This document shows, in pieces, positions 33,200 through 44,152 of a stretch of DNA of 44,152 bases. Origin of the DNA: Haplosporangium gracile (taxonomy: Eukaryota; Mortierellomycota; Mortierellomycetes; Mortierellales; Mortierellaceae). The stretch lies in NCBI GenBank assembly GCA_015499985.1, contig JAAAUF010000220.1, positions 1 through 44,152 on the forward strand. The letters are read 5' to 3'. Each line of letters begins with the position of its first letter. Position 1 is the stretch's first letter. A program made the position numbers and the translations under genes. Under the pieces are notes generated by a model that ran no database searches, was not told where the DNA came from, and saw only the letters and a program-made list of their open reading frames with translations.

Positions 33200-33662
33200 G
33201 CCCGACAGTCGGGAGCCGAGTCGAACGCTCATTTCATATTTTTTTCCTGGACAGCCGAGGCAACATCGACAGAAGCCACACAGGACCCGAACGAGTCGCA
33301 AGGAATAGGTTGTTAGCGTCTGAATAAAAATCGAATTGACCGTTGTCCAATTTACAGTCGTCTGACCAGTCACTCCTAAATGGGGCAGTTATGGTACATT
33401 AAGGGCTGTACAGATTCACATGGGTCATCAAGTTTTTTTTATTTTTTTTTTTATTTCCACGGACTCTTCGCTTCTTCTCTCTCGTCTTTCCACGGACTCT
33501 TCGTTTTTCTCCCTCTCTCGACTTCGTTGACTTCCCTTCCACTCCTCCTCCTCCATCGTTGTCGGCTCAGAATCTTCCCTCAGATCAAACGCTGCACCCC
33601 GCACAATCTCTCGACTCATCCTCCAAACAAGTTTGGACTCCGGCCGTAACTCTTTACTTTTT
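33200..33662. promoter_or_regulatory. Region between the SR-protein and CoA-carrier genes
   Basis: Holds the 3' end of the SR-protein transcript and, from about 33430, a CT-rich tract on the plus strand that should be the promoter and leader of the carrier gene. No gene supported. Confidence 0.45.
33323..33328 (+). terminator. AATAAA poly(A) signal of the SR-protein gene
   Basis: Lies 123 nt after the stop codon of the inferred last exon and supports that exon being part of the transcript. Confidence 0.45.
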
Positions 33663-35944
33663 ATGGATACGTTATCCTCGACTGGCTCTGGCTCGACCTT
33701 GAGTAGACTTCAATCCAATAATAACTCTAGCAACGTTCACCAACACAGCACTACCAACACCAGCAGCGCCGTGTCCACCGCAGCTGTCGCCGGACTCGGG
33801 TCTGCCGAATCGATCGAGTCGATTTCGAAAGCAGCTGCATGGAGCAAGGCATCAGGACGGATGGCTGCAGCCGCTAATGAATCTGCCAACGATGCATCTC
33901 GGCACAAGAAGATCACCGTGGCCCGGGATACAACGTCATTGGACTACATAGCAAGGACCATGTTTGCAGGAGGAATTGCTGGTATCACTGTAAGCGACTT
34001 TTTATTACTGGATGTTTTTTAAAGGGAAATAAGGAAAGAGGGAACCGAGTCTTTTGCAAAGCAGGACAAATATCAGGATGATTCACAATTAGCAACAGGG
34101 TTATGGTCTGTCCCGTTTTGTTTGTTTGTGGTTGCGCAGACCAACGGATCACTCGGCGCAAAGAAGAAGACGAAAAAAATTATGAATTGCCCGTATGCTT
34201 TTGCTCAACCGACGGAAAGCCAGCTCAAGTGCATCTGTCCCTTACAGGAAGTGTGACATCACTGCAACAGAAGCAGCACTGGAGAGACATTCTTTGGAAC
34301 TACAGGATAGGGTCCAGAGTATTCATACAGCAGGAGAATAATCGATCACACGGGAGGCAGCACCCAACATCACTGTGCCTGGAGCACGTTTCCGTTTCCC
34401 ACATTCCGTCCACTTTCCCCCACGGCTGGTCACTTTCCTTTTTCGGCTCGAATATTTTTTATTATCTTGTCAACAGGTTCCGAGAGGCAGTAGCACTACC
34501 CGGCTCTCATAAACAAAGTAACAAACATGCGAGAAAACGTGATCACTGACGCCTCTCATTCGTTCTTCAATACTGTAGGCCAAGACAGTCGTCGCTCCTC
34601 TCGACCGCGTCAAGATTCTCTTCCAGGCCAGCAACCCTCAATTCGAAAAATATGCAGGTACATATCTCTTCCCGCCATGTTACTTTAGCCTTTGCCTTGC
34701 GCTCAGGTTTGCACTAGGAAAAATTCGTGGATTCGGCCGGAGGAAAAAAAAATGAAATACGAAGAACGCTCTGCTTGCAGACATAACTGATATTGTACTT
34801 CCAGGAGGAGTGCAGTGGATCTGGGACCATCGCTGCTGTGGACCAATTGCGGATCGAAAATGCTTGCCTTTGTACGCTTTATAAAAACAAGGATGTCTAA
34901 TCACAGTGATAACTATTTTGTTACAAAATAGGCACATGGACCGGTGTTTTCAAGGCTGCCAGGGACATTCACAAGGCAGGAGGAGTCCACGGTCTGTTCC
35001 AAGGAAACTCTGCTACGGTGCTCAGAATCTTTCCATATGCCGCCATCAAGTTTATGGCCTACGAACAATACCGCCGTGTAAGTACTTTTGGAAATATTAG
35101 GTCAGGTACTGCGCTGGCTTATATTGAATCGTATTCTAACTGTGCTGTGGCGTTTCCAGTTATTGATGCCCACTAGAAGAGATGAGACTCCTGGCAAGAA
35201 GTTCGTAGCTGGATCTATGGCCGGTAAGAACTGAACTGTAACCGCACACCACTTCGTCCCCTCTAAGAAAAAAATATTGACTAAACATGTCGCATTTCTT
35301 GCCTTCATTATGCCGTACTAGGAGTTACGTCTGTATTCTTCACATACCCACTAGACTTGATCAGAGTACGTCTTGCCTATGAGACCAAAGCCACGCCTTA
35401 CATGACACTTGTTGGTAAGATTTACAATGAGCCAGCAGGACTTCACAGACCACCACACATGAGCTGGATGCCAGCGCTCAAGATTTCCAACTTTTATCGC
35501 GGATTCCTCTGCTCGGTGGCAGGTATGGTCCCCTATGCAGGAGCGTCGTTCTTTACACACGATGTGATGCAAGAGTTTTGTCGCGAGAACCTCCCCTGGA
35601 CGCTCAAGCCCAACCAGAATCGGGGTCTGCCAGACAAGAATGGTGACTATTCTCGACCAGAGCTTCGAACGGTGGCTGAGTTGGTGTGTGGAGGTATTGC
35701 CGGAGCTGTTTCTCAGACGGCGTCGTATCCACTGGAGGTTGTCCGCCGCAAGATGCAGGTTGCTGGTGCCTTGGACCCCAAGGTATTTGTCGGCATGTGG
35801 GAGATGGCCAAGCGTTTGTACATAGCAAAGGGAGTGCGTGGATTCTATGTTGGATTGAGCATTGGATACCTCAAGGTCACGCCTTTGTCAGCCATTTCGT
35901 TTACAGTCTACGAGACGATGAAAACCACACTTGATATCAACTAG
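33663..35944 (+). CDS. LEU5: Mitochondrial carrier, LEU5/SLC25A42-type (coenzyme A transport)
   Basis: Inner-membrane carrier that brings coenzyme A (and related adenine nucleotides) into mitochondria. Five exons: 33663-33989, 34579-34657, 34932-35077, 35160-35223, 35322-35944; all in phase, 412 aa. Three carrier repeats each show the P-x-D/E-x-x-R/K signature: [21 protein letters not shown] and [10 protein letters not shown]. The block from [20 protein letters not shown] to [12 protein letters not shown] and the loop before repeat 3 fit the LEU5/Graves-disease-carrier branch. About 90 N-terminal residues are Ser/Asn/Ala-rich and not a classical presequence. The first intron (589 nt) is much longer than the others. 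Substrate is assigned from subfamily resemblance. Confidence 0.92.
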
Positions 35945-38901
35945 ACACGAACAAAATTCATAAACTATTACTATTGCATTCTACGTGTGTGAGCGCCTGT
36001 ATCATCGTGGTTTGATGACAGAGCAACTTAAACGCCATAAAAGAGGTGCTGAATGTTGCGCGGCTAATTGTTCTTGCATGCGCTGTTTTCTGCATTCGTC
36101 GGAGATTATTTTCCAGCCCCTGCACTCATGACAGATATGACGAGCTGGGGGATTTTTTTTCTCGAAAAAGACCGACTGGCCAACACAAACGCACGTTCTT
36201 CATCCACGCGAGTAGAATTTTATAACCGCATGGCAATTGAAAACACAGAAAATATTGGAATCTTACATGGTGGTGAGTTGAAGGTTGATAACTATGGCCA
36301 ACAAAGTTGGCTCCAAAGAGTCCTTAACTGGAGCGGCTCAATTGATATGACTGAGCTGAAGCCGAAATCAGAATGTGAAGCTGCGGGGAAAGGAGACGTT
36401 GGAGGCAAGAAGTATTATTTTTTTTTTTGCTCTTTTTCGGATAAGAAAATCCCGGTGGTTTTTTTGCATCAAGTCCATGTATGTATCGTATCGATGACGA
36501 CGATCTGTTTAGTCCAGGGACGTGAACTTTATCCCACGTCCCCTTTTTTTTGTCCTCACATCTTCTCCAGCCTATGTTTGAGATTCGTGGTATTTTTTTT
36601 TTTTTTGTTGCACTGGGCGCAGTGGAGTGATGAGAAGTAGAAAATCATCCCACTTCTTCATCTCAAAATGAAAGACATAGCTGCATGTGTATGAGAAGGA
36701 AAAATGAAGAGTGTTTTTGTTCAAGTCGGGTGCTGCTTTGGTGGAGAGCTCCATGTTTTAATTTATAAAGACACTTGAAAGCGGCGCCGTTACGAAACGC
36801 GGTGGTGACAGGCGTGAGCGTGCTGTTTTCGTTGTCTTTTTTTCCCCTTCCTATGTACCTACTGGCTGCGCACACTTACTACGGAGTTGAATCACATAAC
36901 CCGCCGCAGAAAAACCGAAAGGAGGACATGCCTCTGGGCCTCTTCAACTGACAAGGGAGGTTTTTTTTTCTGAGCCCTTTTCTTGAGAAAAGAGGTCGTT
37001 GCTGTCATCGTTTCCTTTTTGGATGTGGGTGAAAAGAGAGAGTTTGAGCCTTACTGTCTTTGTTTTTGTTTATTGTTGTGATATCGGTTTGTGTTCAACC
37101 ACGTTGCCCTTCAATTGAGAAGTAGAAAATTGATCTACAAAAGTGAAGGCGTAAGAGCAAACCAGGAGGAAGGACACAGTCGAGAAAGAAAGCATGCGAA
37201 TATTGTCGATTCTTTTCATTATATTCCTTATGTCTTTCTTCTTTTCTCCGTCTGAAAACGTCGACAAAAAGAAGGAAATAGATGAAAAAAGAAAGGGCGT
37301 TTAGATGTATCCATGTCTCTTGCAACGGCCCATACCCTGTTTTTTTTTTTTTTTTTTTTTCTGTTTGTTGATGTTTTCCCGATAGAAGGATCGATTTTGT
37401 GTACGACGCCATGTACGACCGATCATCGAGCTCATTGACGGCCAACCTTTTTTCATAACATTTTATTTTCCTTGCCGAATGAGGAATGGAGGTTGTGATG
37501 GTCCAACGATGCTTGCTACTTTGGTGGCAGCCGAGGGGCTAATGCAACAAAAAAAAACTACAAAAAAAATGTTCTCAGAGTGGCATCTCTTAAAGAACAT
37601 CGAAGGCACAAATGTGTTCCTATTGTTATTGGTGATAGTGTAACCTGGCTGGCTGGATGAAATGGGCGGGAACTGGTGTCCCCAGGTTTCCGGTAAACTG
37701 TGAACCCATGAAGGAGAGAGGAAGAGTCTGGGTGAAACTGGAGCACTGCGCTGGGTCGCTAGGGAATCATACAATGACCACTTAAGATGAGTAAGACACC
37801 AAACCCTTAGTTCCCTTCGGAGAGATTTTTCATAAGAGAGAAAAGCGGGCTGGTTCGTCGTAGAGCGAGGGAGGAGAATACTGACGGCAATGGACGTTTG
37901 TGTTTTTCATTAGTCAACTTGTTTTTGTCAGCATTAAAGATAGCCTCAGCTGATAATGACATTTACAATTGTTCAATTAACGACTTCCTGTCCTTTCTCT
38001 TTCTTCCGCCCTTCTTCGCAGCTGCTTTCCTGCGCAATCGCAATTGTAGTCGCGGGGCGAGGGTGAAGATAGCATTGTACAGTTCTTTGTTTGATGGATC
38101 GCTAAGAAAACGGCTCGATCAAAAAAAAAAAAAAAAATTATAAAGGGTGCGGCGAAGTAGTTTTGTAGGCTGAGATCGAGCAATGGTGACATTTTGAATC
38201 CATGAACCATTGCAAATCTCACAAAAAAAACGGGAAAAGATGGTGATATGCCCACAAGAACAGGGTTGATATGTCCTTAACACGGATCATTCATCAGGAA
38301 AGAAGGAAGAAATGGGCGGGATTACTTTACCCTCCCTCTTCTTCTCTCCTCCCATCCCGGAAGCAGCTTACCCGACCAATGCAATTGAAGAAAATTATGT
38401 CAATTTTTTTTTTCAGAAGGCGGCGAGCCAACTGGGCGACGATGATACGATGTCATCTTTTTTCATGCCTCACACAAACTGGCACACACTGGCACACCAC
38501 AACTGCCTTACATAGTTAGCCCTTTACTCTTTGCTCTTTGACCGGGGCTGAACTGACTGACTGACTTCTAATCACTCCATTCGACTGACTAGGATCCCCT
38601 TCTTATCCTACTCATCTCACCTATTCCACTCTCCAATTCACCCATCATTATTCATCGCGCAGCGCCAACCTTGCGTTTTTTCTTATATATAGGTCCCTCT
38701 CTCTGCTCCCCTTTGTTCGCATTCAGTCTATCTAACGTTTCTTCTTCTTCTTGTACAAACTACTTTCTGCTCCTTTTTTTCTCTTCTTTATCTTCCCTTA
38801 ACATTCTCACCTACTCTCCACTACCTTCAACCTGAAGACATTTATACCTTCCTTTTCTAACCTTTCTCCACTAAACCAAACCAAACCCAACACTCAAAGC
38901 A
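35945..38901. other. Long intergenic region before ERG6
   Basis: About 2.95 kb with no gene I can support. It contains T runs (for example 21 T at 37340-37360), an open frame at about 36128-36640 of uncertain meaning, and from about 38540 the ERG6 promoter: a GACT repeat near 38550, a TATA box at 38684 and a CT-rich leader from 38700 to 38900. Confidence 0.45.
38684..38691 (+). promoter_or_regulatory. TATA box of ERG6
   Basis: TATATATA lies 218 bp before the ERG6 ATG and is followed by a CT-rich tract, the arrangement seen in strongly expressed fungal genes. The transcription start is expected about 30-100 bp downstream, leaving a CT-rich 5' UTR. Confidence 0.55.
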
Positions 38902-40806
38902 ATGGCTCCCTCAAGAACCTCGACAACCTCCTCATCAACTGCGCTAATCTCGCAACGCAACCAAGAAGACCTGGCCCGATCCAAGACCCTGCACGGCCAC
39001 ACCTTCCAAGACAATCATCACCAGGACTCCTTCCTCTCCAAGCTCAACAAGAAGGATCGCGATTTCCAACCCGCCGTCGTTAATAAATATCTCGACAACT
39101 GGAAGGAGGATCGACCGGAATTTGAGTCTGACGAGGATAAGGCTCAACGCCAGACTGCGTACAAGACCGTGGCAAATTCGTTTTATGATCTGGCGACTGA
39201 TTTCTATGAGGTAAGGAAGGCATTTTGTGGGAGGTTTTTTATTGGGTGCGGCGGCGATGGATGGGATGGATGGTGCGTGAGAATTGAGGCGGGAATCGGG
39301 GAGCCGGGACAGAGTATTTTACGTTGTTTTTTTGGTGGCATGGATTTGAGATGTATCCATGAACTACAGGATGCCATTTCTTTGTTGTCATGGATATTTT
39401 CTTCTTTATATTGTTATTCATGGCCACCTCCGCAGTCTGAATGCAAGAGGGCGAGGGAAGAGATAACACAAGAGATCAGAGGTGTGAGGGCCACATCGTC
39501 GTGTGATTGACCCTCTTCCATCTCAGGAACCAAATGTATTGTAACACCCCTTCTGTTTCTCTCTCTATCTCTCTTTGTCTTTGGCATGCCAAGGTCGGAG
39601 GGCAGAGGCAAGGGGAGACAAAGGGACAATGAAGGATACAGGAGAAAAAAAAGTTTGTGGCATTGGATGTGGGGTAGGGTGATCCTTTCCGATCATAGAA
39701 CAAATTAACGCGTCAAGATTCTCCTTTATTTTCGAGATAAACAATACAATCCATGCTTTGCTGTGTTCACCCTTTGGAATGAATAAATGAATAACGACAG
39801 CAAACAAACAAAACCGAACAAAACGTCCAATGCGCAAATCGCACAGCACACAAACAACAAACATCGATGTCCTAACAAAACATTTCTTTATTTTTTTTTT
39901 CCTTCTACCTTCAACAACTCCTGAAAATAGTATGCTTGGGGAACATCGTTTCACTTTTGCAGATTTCATCCTCGCGAGCCCTTCCACCAAGCCATCGCCC
40001 GTCACGAACACTACCTCGCCGCTAACATGGGTATCCAGCCTCACTACCGCGTTCTCGACATTGGTTGCGGCGTCGGCGGACCTGCTCGTGAGATTGGGCA
40101 TTTCACCGGTGCCCACATTACGGGTCTCAACAACAACGATTACCAGATCGCCCGTGCGAAGCGCTACGCCACCAGTGCTGGATTGGACAAGCGGTCGGAT
40201 TTCGTCAAGGGCGATTTTATGAACATGCCAATTGACGATAACTCGTATGATGCCTGCTATGCCATCGAGGCGACCGTCCATGCGTCGACTCTGGAGGGGG
40301 TTTATGGCGAGGCTTATAGGATCTTGAAACCCGGCGGGGTCTTTGGATGTTACGAATGGGTCATGACCGATAAGTACGATCCAACTAACCCCGAACACCT
40401 CCGCATCGTTCGCGGCCTCGAAGTCGGCAACGGCATTGCCCAGATGTTGACCGTCAAGGACTGCCTCAAGGCTCTCGAGACCGTGGGTTTCACGATTGAG
40501 AAGAACATGGATATGGGCGAGACCAACGACAAGATCAAGTGGTACTATCCTCTCCAGGGAGATATCCGCCAGGCGAACGCGTTCTGGGATTACTTGACAG
40601 TTCTCCGGACCACGACTGCTGGACGTGCCGCGACGACGTATATGGTCAGGACTTTGGAATCCTTGGGACTTGTTGCTCCCGGTAGTGCCAAGGTGTCGAC
40701 TATTCTGCAGACTGCTGCTGATGCTGTCCTTGAGGGTGCACTTTTGGGTATTTTCACGCCCATGTACTTCTTTGTCGCCCGTAAACCTTTGACCGCCTCT
40801 CAGTAA
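38902..40806 (+). CDS. ERG6: Sterol 24-C-methyltransferase
   Basis: Transfers a methyl group from S-adenosylmethionine to C-24 of the sterol side chain (zymosterol to fecosterol in yeast) at the ER and lipid droplets. Two exons, 38902-39210 and 39931-40806, join in phase 0 across a 720-nt intron; 394 aa. The second exon begins YAWGTSFHFCRF, giving the family motif FYEYAWGTSFHF across the junction. The SAM-binding motif is VLDIGCGVGGPAREI (144-158), followed by ITGLNNNDYQIARA, YAIEATVHA and YEWVMTDKYDP. The C-terminal sterol methyltransferase domain is complete. The intron is the longest in the window. Convergent with the EBP-type isomerase, 149 bp between stops. Confidence 0.97.
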
Positions 40807-40884
40807 TATTTCCCTCTCGTGTTTCTTTTTCTTTGTTACCACTTATTTTAAGCCATAGCCTTTACCTTTTGTTCAGATCCACAT

Positions 40885-40890
40885 AATAAA
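40885..40890 (+). terminator. AATAAA poly(A) signal of ERG6
   Basis: Lies 79 nt after the ERG6 stop, inside the short convergent spacer shared with the EBP gene. Confidence 0.5.
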
Positions 40891-40955
40891 CGCGCTACGC
40901 ATCGCATTATCCACAAAAAAAAAAAAAAAAACCACAACACAACACCAAATTATCT

Positions 40956-41808
40956 TTATTGGAGTTTCCTCGTATTATTCTTCTCCTTCGCCAAAACCCG
41001 CTCAGTTTCCTGAACAGCCTTCACAAGCACACTAACCGAGTCCCACAACAAATAAACAGGAATCAACAACCAGAACGAATTAAAGAACCAGAAATACAGG
41101 TAGTAATAATAAGGCTGAGGATCACCATGTGGAGAACCCTCAAAGATTGAGGTACAGTAGTAAAGTGTGCAGCCGTAGATGTGGGCCAGGGAGAGCATCA
41201 GTTGGGCGATGTGGCGGGAGGGTAGGTTGTGGTAGAGGGACCATGCGCAGAAGACTGATAATGGACCCCACGCCAACTATTATGTAGAAGTAGTAGAAGA
41301 AACCGATGGAGCCAGCGATGGGTGAAAAACGCGTTAAGATTACTACTCCAATTGTCTTACGGCAAAAAGAAAGAAAGAAAAAAAAAGGTCAAGAAACAAA
41401 GAAAAAGGAAAAAAAGAAAAAACTTACGGTGGTAATAGCCTCAACAACTCGAACAAAAGAATCACTCGTCAAGTACCGCGAATCACTAATCGCATACTCC
41501 TTCCACACCTGGGCAACAGGGCTGTTATCCCCCGCCAAGGTGGCATGATAGATCCCATAATAGCCCTCAAATCCAAGATGTAATGCCGCACAGAGAAGGA
41601 ACCAAAAGAAAGCAAACTTTTCGCCAAGGGGTGCCAGGGTCGAATGGCGACGAGGGTATCCGAGAATGCAGACAAGGAAAAGAACTGTGAGGAAGCCCAC
41701 GGAGACGTAGACGAGGGTGTGAAAGACGGTGTTCGTATTGGGAACGTAATGGTCGAGGATGAGGCCCCGCGGATAGTATGGATGAGGTGTCTGAATTCCT
41801 GTTGCCAT
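40956..41808 (-). CDS. EBP: EBP-type sterol delta8-delta7 isomerase (EXPERA domain)
   Basis: ER membrane enzyme that moves the sterol B-ring double bond from C8 to C7. Two exons, 41428-41808 and 40956-41276, join in phase 0; 233 aa, matching animal and plant EBP. The frame is open upstream only from a TTG, so the ATG at 41808 was used. Key residues can be seen: H77 and E81 in ALHLGFEGYYG, WKEYAISDSRY (103-112), E123 in RVVEAITT, then LAWGPL and QLMLSLAHIYGCTLYY, with spacing like human H76, E80 and E122. Four to five membrane segments are visible. Dikarya normally use the unrelated ERG2 protein for this step. Its position next to ERG6 supports a sterol role. An EBP-like paralogue without isomerase activity is the main alternative, but the key residues argue against it. 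Confidence 0.93.
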
Positions 41809-42098
41809 CGTGTAGAGATGATGAAGGATGTGCGGTGCCAAAAAACGGAATGAGGGAGGAGCTTAATTTCAGGAACGAAAAAAAAAAAAAAAGAAAAAAA
41901 AGAACAGGCTATCCATTCCTCAAGGATATTTGTGGCTTGCACTCTAATCGATGGCGCATCGCATCCAATAAGTATTGTACGCTGTAAAGTATAGTTGCTG
42001 CATTTTGCACATGTAAGGTTGACTAAGCTAGAGACTACAGCGAAGATGGGTGTGTGTGTATGCAATGTGCCATGAAAAAAAAGGTGCGTTGATTATAT

Positions 42099-43706
42099 CT
42101 AGTCCGTGTACCATGCCTGCTCGCTTTTGGTCTTCTTGAAGTATTGCACAGTCTCACGGATACCCTGGTAGACAGAGAACTTGGGGTTCCAACCAAGGTA
42201 CCTCTGAGCCCTTCCGATATCCGGTCGCCGCCTCTGGGGGTCATCCTCGGTCGGTGGAAGACTCATGATCTCGACATCGGTGTTAATCTCGTTTCGGATC
42301 ATCTCTGCAAACTCTCGGATAGTGTACTCCTCGGGATTGCCTAGGTTGACAGGCTCCTTGTAGTTCCGGTTCATCAGCAAAATCAATCCATCCACCAAGT
42401 CATGGATATATTGGAACGACCGCGTCTGCTGTCCGTCGCCATAGATCGTCAGCTCGTCCCCTCGCAGGGCCTGCATAATAAAGTTGCTGACCACACGGCC
42501 ATCGTTTTCGTTCATCCTGGGTCCAAATGTGTTGAAGATCCTGGCCACCCGGACATCGACCTCGTCCTGCTGCATGTACGAGTAAGTTAAAGTCTCGGCA
42601 ACGCGCTTTCCTTCATCGTAGCAGGCTCTTGGTCCAATTGGATTGACATGGCCCCAATATGTCTCCTTTTGCGGATGTTCCTCCGGATCTCCGTACACCT
42701 CTAGAAAAAAAAGTTAAAAAAGGGTTGGCCCGTCATCATCGTGCAGATATGGTTAGTAAAAACATCAATAAAGAGATAAGAAGCTCGTCTCTCCTCGGCG
42801 GAAATAAAAAAGAGGTCAACAGGAAAAATGCTCCGCGTATAAAAAAAGAAGACAAGGTCCCCAATGCTTACCGGAGGTTGAAGTCAAGAGGAAGCGCGCC
42901 TTGGTCCGCTTGGCGAGTCCCAACATGTTGATCGTGCCCATGACAGAGGTCTTGACGGTCTTGATAGGATTGTATTGGTAGTGAGGTGGTGAGGCCGGGC
43001 AGGCAAGGTGGTAGATCTGGTCAACCTCGATCATAAAGGGATCAACCACATCGTGGCGAATGAGCTCAAAATGAGGATGGCCCAGCCAGTGTTGGACATT
43101 CCTCTTGCTTCCTGTGAAAAAGTTGTCGAGCACAATCACCTCATGGCCCATCAGCATCAACCGGTCGACTAGGTGGGACCCGACAAACCCCGCTCCTCCT
43201 GTAACAAGAATGCGTTTCCGTTCGTGGTTGAGCAGCATCTTGACTGACGGGAAGGACGGTGAATGAGGAAAGGAGAGCGTCTTGTCGTGAAGGTTGACCT
43301 TACGGTAGGCGTCTGTCTGCTCGGGCAGGTACAGTTGCTGCAGGACGCTCAGCGCGATGTCTGATCGCACAGCCTTGTCGCCCACGACCGTCACTTGGTT
43401 AGCACTGTTAGGCGGGCTGACTTCACCGCCTACTCCCGGTCCCTGTTGTTGTTGTCCCGCGCCCACTTCGATTACCAAGCTCGAGGCAAGGGCTGTGTTG
43501 TCGGCGCTATCTCGTATCCTCAACGCATCACCCCCGTTGCCGTTGCTGCTGTTCGACTGGGAAGAAGGGTCGGTTGCGACCTCAAACTCTGAGCGGATCA
43601 TGGGTGTCTGAGCAGTATCTGGTGCTGCTGTTGCTGTTGCTACTGTGTCGATGTTGTCCCGTGTCGGTTCGTTATTATTCTGCTGTGGTTCTGCTGACTG
43701 ATCCAT
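42099..43706 (-). CDS. UXS1: UDP-glucuronate decarboxylase (UDP-xylose synthase)
   Basis: NAD-dependent short-chain dehydrogenase/reductase-type enzyme that converts UDP-glucuronate to UDP-xylose for cell-surface glycans. Two exons, 42872-43706 and 42099-42700, join in phase 1; 478 aa. Rossmann motif [14 protein letters not shown] (170-183), then [20 protein letters not shown], a TSTSEVYGD strand across the junction, the catalytic YDEGK (Y306, K310), [10 protein letters not shown], and [12 protein letters not shown]. The C-terminus has the family block RRRPDIGRA. The first 155 residues are low complexity, Gln/Asn-rich, and have no membrane segment, unlike animal UXS1 with its Golgi anchor, so a cytosolic enzyme is likely. 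The first ATG in frame is at 43706; the longer open frame begins with TTG. Confidence 0.96.
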
Positions 43707-44152
43707 TCGAGAATAAGTAAAGTAGGCTGGAGTTGTTTGCTTGTTGTCGTTATATGGTTTGTGGGTGGCGTGTGTGCGAATGAACTGGGAATGCAAAAAG
43801 AGAGGAGAAGATATGGGTGTGAATGTGAATGCGAATGTGAATGGGTTGTTTGAGGAAGCGAATAAGGAACGCGTGTGTCACTTTTTTTTGCAACGTAGAG
43901 GTTTTTGAAAAGGGTAAAGTGTGGAGAAGTAGAAGGGAGAAAAGAGAGAGAAGGGAGGAGAGGAGGAAGTAAGGAAAAAAAAAAGAAAAGAGAAGAAAGA
44001 AAGCTGGAAGAGAGATATGTGAATGTGAGACACATTATCGTCAGATGAGGCTCATGGATGGAATGCGCCCGAAAGGATAACTTTATCGGCTCATAGGGTA
44101 AAGAAGTGGCGCCGTCTCGTCATTATTCTCGTTCCTCAATGTTCGCCCACTC
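43707..44152. promoter_or_regulatory. Upstream region of the UDP-glucuronate decarboxylase gene
   Basis: Tandem GAATGT-like hexamers near 43818-43842, then a GA-rich plus strand from 43915 to 44010, hence CT-rich on the sense strand of the gene. No other gene seen up to the window edge. Confidence 0.4.

Noticed and set aside
39565..40842. 425-aa open frame on - opposite ERG6
   Set aside because: Antisense shadow of a strongly conserved coding exon, with no motif of its own.

Overview
This is a eukaryotic nuclear window from a filamentous fungus. Genes are intron-rich, with introns of mostly 100-250 nt, GT donors and AG acceptors (commonly TAG). Intergenic DNA carries CT-rich promoter tracts, and the proteins are typical of early-diverging fungi. 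The gene complement (a metazoan-like WW-MyTH4-RhoGAP protein, an EBP-type sterol isomerase, a SMARCC-type SWI3, UDP-xylose synthase) together with ERG6 suggests Mucoromycota, most likely Mortierellomycotina. That placement is inference from gene content, not a search result. All exon models were built by hand from splice signals, reading-frame phase and protein-family continuity.

Layout. 1-2715 holds no gene I can support. 2716-8028 (-) encodes the SNF2/STH1-type ATPase of a SWI/SNF or RSC remodeller. 8604-10622 (-) encodes a protein with two degenerate forkhead-like winged helices. 11431-15243 (-) is an ARHGAP39-type RhoGAP with two WW domains and a MyTH4 domain. 16681-18670 (+) is a mitochondrial protein with an Mtf2-like C-terminus. 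18730-20313 is a complete Tc1/mariner element with about 115-bp inverted repeats and a transposase broken by one in-frame TGA. 20952-21388 (+) is a small ubiquitin-like protein. 22264-23658 (+) is coatomer epsilon. 24218-25786 (-) is an F-box/leucine-rich protein. 25787-28223 is gene-free, purine-rich DNA with a 10-N assembly gap and a GGAA microsatellite. 28224-31490 (-) encodes SWI3/RSC8 (SMARCC), divergent from 31715-33199 (+), an RRM plus zinc-knuckle SR splicing factor. 33663-35944 (+) is a LEU5-type mitochondrial CoA carrier. 35945-38901 is empty apart from promoter signals. 38902-40806 (+) is ERG6, convergent with an EBP-type sterol delta8-delta7 isomerase at 40956-41808 (-). 42099-43706 (-) is UDP-glucuronate decarboxylase.

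Functional links. Two core subunits of the same remodelling complex (SNF2 and SWI3) lie about 20 kb apart. Two enzymes of post-lanosterol sterol synthesis (ERG6 and EBP) lie tail to tail with 149 bp between stop codons. The other genes are conserved housekeeping functions with no clear shared pathway. No bacterial-style operon, CRISPR array, rRNA or tRNA gene was seen.
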